Shown one piece after another: positions 1-10,900 of a DNA stretch of 64,000 nt. Both the position numbers and the translations under genes were made by a program. The stretch comes from Rapana venosa (Eukaryota > Mollusca > Gastropoda > Neogastropoda > Muricidae), in assembly GCA_028751875.1 (NCBI GenBank), contig CM054134.1:67695839-67759838 (forward strand). The letters run 5' to 3'. The first letter of the stretch is position 1, and every line of letters begins with the position of its first letter. Under the pieces are notes generated by a model, which saw only the letters and a program-made list of their open reading frames with translations, did not search any database and was not told the origin of the DNA.

Positions 1-748
1 CATCAAGAGAGTCCACATTACCATCAAGATTTCTACAAAAGTCAGACATGCACTGTAAATTCTACCATAACTTAAAATGACTCTCTATACTCATTTGATA
101 CAGATCAGTGACACCACTGAATCAGAATGTGGCCACTGATGTCTTACAATTATATGTTTTTAATGTAATGTTTCACGACCAATGTTTGTAAAAAAAAAAA
201 TTGTTTAAAACCATCTTTCAAATATTTTTCTTCAGATATACACAGAAACCCTGATTTGATGTTTTTTTTAAACTAAATTAGTAAATACTGTCATCTAAAT
301 GTAGAAATAACAATTAAGCATAGACTTGTACATGGCTGTATGGGATCCATGTTACCATCAGGGAGTCTGATGGTTTACCTCTTTGACCCCCCACCACACC
401 AAGGCACACAAAGTTCTTGCTCTAAAAATCATAAATGTCATCAGGTAGGTAGTTATACTTAATGCTGGAAGTGATTTTTTACAAAACTGAACAGTTTTAT
501 TTTTGACCTTCTCTGTCACACTTTTGACCCCCCTTTCCAGAGACTGACTCATATCTAAATTCTTTAACAAAAAATAAAACAAAACACCAAAAATGACACA
601 TAAAAGAGCATGAAAAGGGAGATAATCTTTGGTTTAGGCTCATAAACTTGGAACTAGTTATCTTACTCTTAGGCTGTGCTACCTTAAAAAAGTGTCTGCA
701 CTTCATTAATTAGAAATCTTTAGAAATCTAGCCTAGAGGTTTTTTTGT

Positions 749-750
<2 letters not shown>

Positions 751-833
<83 letters not shown>

Positions 834-841
834 ACATTCAC
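751..841. repeat. CT then CA microsatellite
   Basis: An uninterrupted CT run with one break passes directly into a CA run. It is followed by further CA-rich imperfect repeats to about 890. Confidence 0.95.
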
Positions 842-956
842 ATACACACACAGTGAGTCACACACACACACACGTACGCATGCACGCACGCACGCCTAGT
901 GGTTCCGTCTAATATCATTAGAAGTGAACAGACGTAAAATTGAAGTCAACAACAAC

Positions 957-1290
957 AACCACGCCTAGTGGTTAGAGTGATGTATTTGTGATCTGCTGAC
1001 CCGGGTTTGATTCTTGTTCAAGAGGATTTTTCCTCTGGAGTTAACATCAGTGCCAACTCCACTCTCCCCAAAAGTCCTTCGGATGAGACTATAAACTGAG
1101 GTTCCGTGTGCGAACGCACGCAGAACATCTTGCGCACATGTTAAAACCCATTCCGCTTTTCATAAGAGTAGGCCATTGTGTGCCGTGGGAACGGATGACA
1201 AAATGTACAAAACTGCATACACACAGGGACTGGATGAAAAAAGCACATGAATGCTTATTCCATTATCGTCAAAATAAAAGAATAAAATAA
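957..1290 (+). mobile_element. tRNA-derived SINE, family A, full-length copy
   Basis: The head CGCCTAGTGGTTAGAGTGA matches a tRNA A box, and GGGTTTGATTC about 40 bases later matches a B box. A shared body follows (GGAGTTAACATCAGTGCCAA, then GTCCTTCGGATGAGACTATA), then the tail AAAAGCACATGAATGCTTAT and AATAAA-rich repeats. At least a dozen copies of this family occur in the window on both strands. The family name here is mine. Confidence 0.85.
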
Positions 1291-1310
1291 ATAAAACTTA
1301 CACATGTACA

Positions 1311-1327
1311 CACACACACACATGCAT

Positions 1328-1382
<55 letters not shown>
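1311..1382. repeat. CA microsatellite
   Basis: Almost pure CA repeat immediately downstream of the SINE tail. Confidence 0.95.
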
Positions 1383-1383
<1 letters not shown>

Positions 1384-2224
1384 CTGATTTTTATCAATTA
1401 TAATGATTTATAAATTAAGTTAAATGTAAATGTTCCACACACAAAAATTTCAACAGGAAGAAAAAAATTAGCTTACAAAAATGTTGCAAAAGCACAACAA
1501 GACACATTCATGGTCAATACATCAGTAACGCCATACAAAGCATGTACAAAAATAAGGTAATTGATAGATCTATCACATTCACACACGTGTACACACACAC
1601 ACACAGGATCTTCCTTCAGGGGAGGGGGGAGTTGTTCATTTTGCTTTGCTTTGTTTTGAGAGCTTGTTTTGGTTTTTACTTTTGCTTTGTTGGCAAGGGG
1701 GTGGGGGCCTTTAATAACATTTGTATACAAAATGTTATTTTCAGGTGGTGTCTGCTGTTCAACTCTGTATGCACATGAACTGATTTATTAATTAAATAAA
1801 AACTTTTTTTCACACTATATAATATAGTATATTTCCCAAGGACTAGATAATGATCCTCCAAATGACAAACCTCTGCTAATAATGAAAGCTGTTTAACTAT
1901 TCACTAATTCAGCTTGCCCTTTCACTGCAATGCAGTAGCAACTAACATGTTCATTGTTTAATCACATGTTTTAATCTTTTATGTCCACTTTTTTTTAAAT
2001 CAATACTCACAATAGCATGATGCGGATGTGATTTGAAGTCATGGATTTGATTCTCAACATATTTTGCACATATTACATTATTAGCTGACACTGTGACAGC
2101 GAAAGCCTATTTCAGTAATTTACTTTTTTTTTTATCGTACCACCTAACAAAAGTCATACACTCACAACTGCTGGTGTGACACAGCCCACACACTTTAAAT
2201 CATACCCTATTTTATTAAGTACTA

Positions 2225-2267
2225 TCCTCTAAGTCAGGATGTGGCTATTTTAATGGTGGGCAAAAAC

Positions 2268-2350
<83 letters not shown>

Positions 2351-2415
2351 AATGCTCACCATTGGTGAACCTCACTGTCCTCAGACCCAGTCAGAGCTCC
2401 AGCCAAGGAAAAACA
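2225..2415 (+). repeat. Shared SINE 3' module split by a TA microsatellite
   Basis: GTCAGGATGTGGCTATTTTA with ATGGTGGGCAAAAACAGTCA on the left, and CTCACCATTGGTGAACCTCA ending GAGCTCCAGCCAAGGAA on the right, match the roughly 90-base 3' module seen elsewhere (39656-39752, 42300-42410, 53700-53800, 58258-58345). In this copy the centre is expanded by about 70 bases of TA repeat (2274-2346). Confidence 0.7.
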
Positions 2416-4264
2416 AATATATGTAATATATAATTACCGTTTCATTCCCTTTCAGTAAAACAGGTGAGGGAATGTAAACAAATAAAATCTTGAAAAATAT
2501 AATTTACAAAATTACACCACCAATAACTTAATCATTATCACCAAAATTGAAGTGTCAAGCTAAAACCCAAGGAATGTTTCACTTAAGAATCTGAATGCAT
2601 TAGATTTATAATATTATGTAATGGTGGAAGAGCATGGTCAGGGTCTACCATTCAGTGCCACAAAAATTTGATTTTTTCACAGCATTCAGTCAGGTCTAAG
2701 TCCATTTTTTCCAAATATGCACTCTGGTTTCTGAGAAGATCCCAATCAAAACTCAAGTCATACTTTTGCCACTGAAACAAGCCAATACTTATGACGTTAT
2801 GTCCTGTAGACCTAAATATCAAAACCAGGCCTGTTTCACTCTCACCAATGTACCTATCCACAGACTTTTGCATTTGATGATAAAATCATGTCAGAGACGT
2901 ACATCTGTATGCAATGTACTATCTCAGTATCTACGGCTAAATCGCTGAAACATTCAGACTAATAGAGTCGTGATTTCTGAACCTGGCAAACCCTGTTTTT
3001 TTTTAAATATTTTTTTGATGTGGCAACTTTAGCCAAAACACTTCGACTGGACACGCACAAGATGTAAGATAACATACACAGCTATTCTGATACATTTCTG
3101 ATCGATGGCTCTTCAACGTTATAATCATTTAACTGATCAAATCAATACAAACGTTTGGAACTTTTTAGCGTGTGACCATCCTATTCTGCAGCAGGTCAAA
3201 CTCAGATTGGGAGGTGAACTGACATGTTTACAACCGAGTTTCTAGGGCAAATCAACCACCAGAGACTCGAATGCAACTCTTACCTTGAAATGATAAATAT
3301 TCCAAAATACGCCTGACAGATCCTTCAAAATCATACACTCTGCACCACTGTATTAAGCATGTAAGTTTGGCTAAAAAAGACCACTTTAGAATCAGCCGAT
3401 AGACTACTCCTTGGAATCAATCCAGTAAATAAACTATACACTGTTTGCAACGGAATCGACACGCAACATTTTTTGGTCAATCAATTTATGTCTACCGTAA
3501 ATAATATTTCCCTATTGGAATTAAGAATTACGTATTGTCATGAGACACTTTTTGAAAACAAGCTTTTTATTTTACTTTTTTTATTTTATGTTGTTCACGA
3601 TTTTCTGTTGATTTTTATCAACTTCCGTTTGTTTGCAGGCTGCCTCGAGCAGACGATTATGTTGAAATGTCCAAGGAGAGACAGCCTACTGTGATTTGGT
3701 GTTTATCAACTTATTAGACTGAGTTCAACATACTTTAAGAACAAACAAGTGAATATTATAAATGTTTGTTTGCGTGTTTATAAGATCAGTGCTATGTTTA
3801 TCTGAGATAACCGATAAATTCGAAAGCTGATTCTCACTTTCATATTTAACAAATAATTGGTGGCAAAGTGATTCTCATCAGCTGTCAGGAGTTTCTGAGT
3901 CATATTCAAGAGTAAAATACAGATCTGCTCACAAGGTGAAATAGGTTGACTGCAGCTGTTAATGACATTTTGAAGTCAAAAGAATTTTGAATTTATGTAT
4001 TATTTGTGATGCTGCTAACGATGTTGTTTTGTTCTTTTGTATGGGTTCCCAAACTTAACTGGATTCATAAGACTATCAAGTAATGAAGTATAAAGAGTAT
4101 TGATTTGGTGCATACTTGTATTGCCCTCGGGCTCCCAGTCTTCATTCAGACCATTATACCATAGCATATAAACTGCATATCAATTTTGTTAATGTTATCC
4201 ATAGCCAGCATACTTTTCCATTCATGAGGAAGTTGGAGTTTTAATGTGTACACAGCTAGGTGTG

Positions 4265-4300
4265 TCTGTACTCTGTGTGTGTGTGTGTGTGTGTTAAGGG

Positions 4301-4350
<50 letters not shown>
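4265..4350. repeat. GT microsatellite
   Basis: Two GT tracts separated by TTAAGGGAGG, followed by a short GA run. Confidence 0.95.
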
Positions 4351-4619
4351 AAGGGAGGGGGTGGGAGAGAGAGAGAGATTTTATGTGTGTTTTCATGTTT
4401 GAAGGTAGGTATGTCATGACTCATTGACTGTGTCATTTCAGAACTATATGTTTTCACAGTATGTCAGTATGATTGATTCATGAATTTTATTAAAACTTGA
4501 TACAATATTTTATGTTTGCTGATATATTTTAATGAGATAGTTGTGCAATGGGGAAAAACCTAACATGTTTATACACCACACCACTGACTGACTAATTCAG
4601 TAATTGACAGCAGAGGGGT

Positions 4620-4642
4620 GGGGGGGGGGGGGGGGGGGGGGG
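4620..4642. repeat. Poly-G tract
   Basis: 23 consecutive G residues, directly abutting a SINE head. Confidence 0.95.
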
Positions 4643-5057
4643 CAGATAGCCTGGTTGGCTAGAGCGTGGGGAATAGGATAGCATGGTTGGTTAGAGCTTT
4701 GTGGTTTGCGCTCTTGATCTGCTAACCCTGGTTTAAATCCCCTTTAAGGGGAAATTTTCATCAGTGCCAAATCCACCCCTCCCCCGCACCCACACCCACC
4801 CTCCCCACCCCCAAAAAGTCCTTTGGATGAGACTATAAACTGAGATCTGGTGTGCAAACTCACATAGTATAGAGCATTTTGTGCACACATTAAAACCTTT
4901 TCTGCTTTTTGGAAGAGTAGGCCATTGTATGCCAGTTGGAACAGATGACAAAATTTACAAAGCTGCCTACACACGGGAATTGGATGTAAAAAAGCACATG
5001 AGTGCTTATTTCATTATCCTCAAAATAAAAGTAAAAAATTTATTTAAATAAAATAAC
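4643..5057 (+). mobile_element. tRNA-derived SINE, family A, with duplicated head
   Basis: The A-box-like segment appears twice (GATAGCCTGGTTGGCTAGAG, then GATAGCATGGTTGGTTAGAG). After it come the B-box-like GGTTTAAATCC, the family A body and the AAAAGCACATGAGTGCTTAT tail with A/T-rich end. The double head suggests a short tandem duplication or two-step insertion. Confidence 0.8.
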
Positions 5058-5826
5058 TGTTGGACAATTCTTTTTCAGATCACCAAGATGACATACCTTC
5101 TTGTTAGTGTTACATGTATTCAAAGGCAGTAAAATTTCACTAAAGAACTTGGGTGGAAATGCTCACAGAGTCAAAGCTTGTAGGCAAGTAGACTAGTACT
5201 GACTAGATTTGGTTATTTTGTCAAACACCTTGGAAAAATCCAGAAAATCTGCCTGTCAAAGTGTCATCCACATTTCAAGGACCTTAGTTTTTTATCCACA
5301 AATTTACAATTACAGTAACTTTGTGTGTTTAACCAGACTGCCTTACAACTAATACAAGTCAAAAAACAAAACAAAAGGGAGAAAGAAAGTAAAAAGATAT
5401 GTGTTATTGGTAATGTATCAAAGGAGAATGTTATATCCACCTCATGGTACAGGATAGCTTTCAGCAATTTTCAGTTACACTTACCTTACGGATCTGTTGT
5501 CAGTTAATTGTAGCTCTTTGTATGATGCATTTCTCCTCTTTAATGAAGACAGGTGTAATAAATCTGAGTACAATCTTTAGGGTCAGTGTCAGCATTAAAG
5601 GATGCCTGATAGTGCTATGAAAGAGTGGAAAGAGTGACTGAATACAGAATACATTTTCCACTTAAAAATAAAACAACAAGAGAAGCATGGATCCATACAG
5701 TTCACAATAAAAATTTGATTTGAGACTAATGATAGCTATGATTTAGTAGAAGTGCTAATCTCTGGTTATCATAAAGACTTCCAATATTCATTTTTGACAT
5801 ATTTTCAGCCTCTTTCATTTCCAGAT

Positions 5827-6032
5827 ATGGCAACAAGTGCATTTTCACACATCCATGATCCAGCTGCAAAAGTCCGTGCTCTAGCTGACTATGGATCTAA
5901 TGTTGAAGTGGACAAGCTCATTTCACCAAAGTTGTACTTTCGCTCTGGGCGGGAGATGCTGCGCATGGCAAATATGTACTGTGATGAAGGCAACTTGGAA
6001 AGTGCTTTTATATTATATTCAAAGTTTATAAC
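5827..6032 (+). CDS. STAMBP: STAMBP exon 1 (coding): N-terminal USP8-dimerisation region
   Basis: The ATG lies two bases after the acceptor TTTCATTTCCAG (ending 5824), so a non-coding exon lies upstream. It encodes residues 1-69 (starts [19 protein letters not shown]; contains [15 protein letters not shown] and [15 protein letters not shown]), matching the AMSH N-terminal helical domain. Donor GTGAGT follows; the exon leaves two bases of a codon. Confidence 0.92.
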
Positions 6033-6196
6033 GTGAGTATTTTACAAAATATGCTAAAAATGATAAAGTGTTGTTTCATGAATAGTACTTAGTGCTGTCT
6101 CTGTTTATTTCATGAATAGCACTTATTAACTTAACTAGTGCTGTGTCTGTTTATGACAAGCTTTTAGAGCTTGCATTGTTGTAAGCCAAAGTGTTC

Positions 6197-6260
<64 letters not shown>

Positions 6261-6491
6261 CCCCCCCCCCCCCCCCCCCTCTCTCCCCCTCCTGGTATTT
6301 ATTATTCGCTTGTTTATTACAATATTAGTTTTAAATGATTTTCATATTGATTATTCTATTTTCATATTGTTTGCATTTCGTAATTTTTCATGTTTGTTGT
6401 GTTTTTGTCTGTTTTGTTTGGGTGTTTTTTTGTGGGTTGTTGGTTTTGTTTTGGGTTTGTTTGGTTGTTTTTTTGTTGTTGTTGTTGTTGT

Positions 6492-6528
<37 letters not shown>

Positions 6529-6605
6529 GTTGGTTGTTAGAGGAGTGAATGTGAAAAGGCAGTTGTTTATTCCATTACCCTTTCTGAATAAAATGAATTT
6601 TCAAA

Positions 6606-6649
<44 letters not shown>

Positions 6650-7857
6650 TGCGGTGACGGGACGAGAACTGAACGGGTGTGCTGTTAGTAAGCTGCTGCA
6701 AATTTTTGCATTTTAGCTTCAAAATGTCAGTTACTGGCCTTCCAGCTACTGTAATAACAACTTTAAACGCCCTGCTGATCGACAACGTCGTATCGAGTTG
6801 GAAAGTCGCGGGGGAGAGCGGCAGTGTTGTGTTCGTCTTGCGAATGAAGCCAGCTGACAAGCCAGTGTCAACAGAAATGGCGGACCCGGTGCTGAACCGT
6901 AACTCCCGTGTTCAGTACTATCGCAAGAAACCCCTTGTCAAAGACGTCGCGATGTTCAAAGAAGTAGACAACACCAAGAAAGACAGGCAAGTCGCCAATG
7001 TGACAATAACAGTGTCTTGGAAGAGCCGGTCTTGTGTAACATTGACTCCCTGCTGGATGTGGAAACAGAAGGAAAACAAACCAGTGTGTACACAGAACTA
7101 TGTGTCAGCAGTGAATTGAATGCCTCAGCCACACCAGATTCACTTGATCTACTGTGTGATCCAGCAACAGACAGCAAGATCGGTGTGTCTTCTGAGGCGC
7201 CTGATGTGCAGGAAGAGCTGACAGTTGGCTGCACAGTGGATGACTCTGATACTGATACTGGTATTGTGAAACAGTATGTGTCTACTCTAACTGACAAACG
7301 TGTACAGCGTCGATTAAGGGACAGCAAGAGAAACACACGGTTTCGAAAGGTGGTGGTACATAGTTCCGTTGATCAAAACATTGTGATGTGTGAATCAGAT
7401 GACATCATCCTGGAATACTCTTGGAATGGAGATCCTGGCGAGGAATCTAAGTGTGTGTTCTGGTACATCAAGCAAGAAGAGAAAAACATGTTGCCAGAAG
7501 AACGTGTCAGGCTTGCCAGACTTCGTAAAGGGAAACAGTGTACTAACACACAACACACAGAGACAGTGGTGGCGAGTGCTGAGCAGGAGTTACATCATCT
7601 TCGGGACCTGATCCTGTCTTACATGGGCTGACTTCGCTGGCTGTAGACTGGAAAAGGAAAGGCTGGTTTGAAAATTGAGACACTTGAGACACAGACAATA
7701 ATGTATCGAATCTTGATGTACATACCACCACTGCCATGGTTTCCATGTCATTGTAATCGCGTCGCGTTCGATATCGTTGTTACCGCGCCGCAGCGCTATA
7801 TGGCTTGATTGCTAAATAGCAATAAAATTGTGTCAAATTGTCAAATTGTGTCAAAAT

Positions 7858-7921
<64 letters not shown>

Positions 7922-10900
7922 ATATAAAATTTTATTCACTATTATTTAATTATTTAGAACTTGCAATGATGGTCTCTTGAATTTTTCAGTGAGGTTGGTG
8001 TGTGGGGAAAAAACAGAGTTTAAATAAAGTTAGAATGTACTATTTCTAAATCTTATATAAAATTTTCTAGATTTAAGGAAAATGTTTTTAGTAACATTTC
8101 ATCCAAGATAAGGTTTTTATGTAATGATACATACAGTCAGCCTTTGGCTTTGTGGATTCTGGATTTACCGCATGTTGGGAGAAGTCTGGTATTGTTTGAA
8201 ATTTTCCAATTAAAGACACAGCTGGGTATCAGAATATTTCAACAAAACCGCATACACACGGGGACTGGATGTAAAAAAGCACATAAGTGCTTATTCCATT
8301 ATCTTCAATATAAAAGAATAAAATAAAATAGACTCTGTGTAGCATGCATGATGTACAGCATTTGGTGTTTGAAAGTGGTCAATAACCTTTTTAATATGTA
8401 CATTGTTACTCTCTCAGTCTCTGCCAGGGCTGCCAATAATGCAGTTGCCTCTAAAATCCAAAGCAATGCAGTCGGTTTTCAGAAAGGGAATGAATCATGA
8501 ATATATATTAGAGTTAGTGTGCAAAAAGTTGCATTGATCAAAATGATAATAATAATACATGGAATTTATATAGTGCTATATCTTGCAGAAAACAAATCAA
8601 AGCACTTTCATTCATCCTACTCATTCACATGCAGCCAGTTAAAATTAATAGGTTGGGGTTTTTTTACAAATTCATGTATACACACACGCTCACACGCACA
8701 CTCACACACACACATAAAGGTTGTACACTCTGGCAGGGAGATGGGGTGTGGGCTGTTGAGGGCAGGGACAAAATTGAAATGGAACAAGAGGGGAGAATTT
8801 TGGAATTGAAGTAAATGTGTCTTGCGGCCGGATTTTAAATCGTCATAAGAAGGCTTTTGCCGTAGTTTTGGCGAAGGGAGAGAGGGAGGTAATTCCAGAT
8901 CTATGGACCAGAAACAGAGAAAGAGCAACAGCCAACGGTGGACTGGTTGAATCTAGGTATTCTTAAGCACAAGGTATCTGCAGCAGAGCAGAGGGAACGA
9001 GAAGGAGTGTACAGGTGAAAAAATTCACAGAAGTAGGAAGGTGCTGTTTTATGGAGGCAATTTTAACAGAGGGTACTGATCTTATAGTGTACTCTCTGTG
9101 GCACAGGCAACAAGTGGAGAGATCGCAAGAAAGGAGTAATGTGCTCAGATTTTTTCTTTCTGAGGACTAGGCGAGCTGCAGAGTTTTGTATACGTTGAAG
9201 GGAGTGGATAGAGGAAGCTGGCAGACCAGCCAGAAGAGAATTGCAATAGTCCAGACATGAGAGAAGAGAGACGTGACTAGTTTGGATGTTGCATCAGTGG
9301 AGAGGTACTTTCAAACTGCACTGATGCGCCGCAATTGATAGTACCATGACTGGCAGGTTTGGGTGATGAATTTTTGCATGGAGTGTGTGTTGTATATAAC
9401 GACCCCTAGATATTTCACCGCAGTGGATAGAGGGACAGACGTATTGCTGAATTCTGTTGAAGCTGTTGTGATGGAAGAGAGTTTGTGTTTGGTCCCTACA
9501 AGCATGGCTTCGGTTTTATCTGCATTTAGCTGTAACTTGTTCTGTATGATCCAATTTTGGATATCTTGAAGGCAGTAGGACATATTAATCAAGAGAGAAG
9601 GCAGATTTTCAGGAGTATCACTGCTAAGAATTTGAGAGTCATCTGCATAAAAATGATGGTTGATCTGATGACGATTTATTATGTGTGAAAGAGGAGCGGG
9701 GTATAGAGAGTGAAAAGAACAGGACCGAGAACTGATCCCTGTGGGACTCTACATTCCAGTTTGGTAGGTGTTGATTGAATCTTACAACTGCATGGAATCA
9801 TTCTGTAAGGTATGAACTGAACCAGGTGAGGGCTGTGCCTTTAATACCAAAAGTTTTTGAGACGGGAGAGAAGAATTGAATGGTCTATAGTGTCGAAGGC
9901 TGCAGATAAGTCGAGAAGAAGGGAGATTTTTCCTGAGTCAGAGGTGTGTAGAAGCGTGTTTAAGGTGTGGACTAGGGTGGTTTTGGTGCTGTGGTTGGCA
10001 TGATAGGCAGATTGAAAAGGGGGAAGGAGACTGTTTGAATGAAGATGGCTGTTGAGTTGTATCAGAACAACTTTTTCAAGGACTTTAGAGGTGAACGGTA
10101 GGTTTGATACAGGTCTATAATTCTTCATAGTGTTAGGATCGAGGCCTTGCTTTTTGAGTAGAGGTGTAACTATTGCAGTTTTGAGAGCTGTTGCAAAAAT
10201 TCCTGAAAGAAGTGATGAGTTTACTATTTTTGTGATAGTGGGTATAAGCTGTGGAAGGCACTGAGTGAAAAGAGAAGCAGGTATAGGATCAAGATCACAT
10301 GATTTTACTGTCATTTCTTTCAGAATTGTCACAATTTCTTTCTCGATTGCTGGATGAAAGAAAAGGAGAGGAGTGCCAGAAAATTGGGGGTCAAAAATTG
10401 CAGGCTGAAAAGGAGTCTGATCCAAACTAGAGCGAATGTTGCGGACTTTGTCAGAAAAGAATGCAGAAAATATAGAAGGAAGTTCAGAGTGATCGCAGAT
10501 AGAAGACAGAGGGCTAGCCTTTGCAGATCCAACATCTTCAGTTTTCAGCACTTTGATTTGTTTTTTACAGGATATAACGCTATATAAATTCCATTTATTA
10601 TTATTATTATCCAAGAAGAGTGGATGTGAGGGAATAGAGAGATTTCATAGACATCACATCAAGAACTTGAGAAGAGTAATACTTTGTTTTTGCTGAATGG
10701 GTTAAGGTTTTGACTTTGTTGATTTGTTTACGAAGAAGCTGTTTGTTTATCTCAGTTTTTGTTTTTCGCCATTGCCGCTCTAGCTGTCAGCATTTGCGTT
10801 TTGCGACCAGGATGTCATGGGTGTACCATAGTGCACAGGGCCTATCAGGCAGGAGATGGTCAGTGGGAGGTGCATGCTCATCAAGAAGTTGGCTGAGAAC

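Larger units (their letters stand above)
1..5824. other. 5' flank of STAMBP, no coding exon recognised
   Basis: I see no convincing coding exon here. The stretch is AT-rich, with CT, CA, TA, GT and poly-G microsatellites and two SINE copies, listed separately. A non-coding first exon and promoter of STAMBP must lie upstream of 5825, because that coding exon opens with a splice acceptor only two bases before its ATG, but I cannot locate them. Confidence 0.5.

Noticed and set aside
961..1040. tRNA gene
   Set aside because: A- and B-box-like segments are present here and in the other SINE heads, but no full cloverleaf or proper acceptor stem. They are followed by shared repeat bodies and A-rich tails, so they are SINEs.
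7017..7631. Independent gene starting at 7017
   Set aside because: That start is a TTG, and the coding sense continues upstream to about 6930, where it joins the preceding frame. It is one broken ORF, not two genes.
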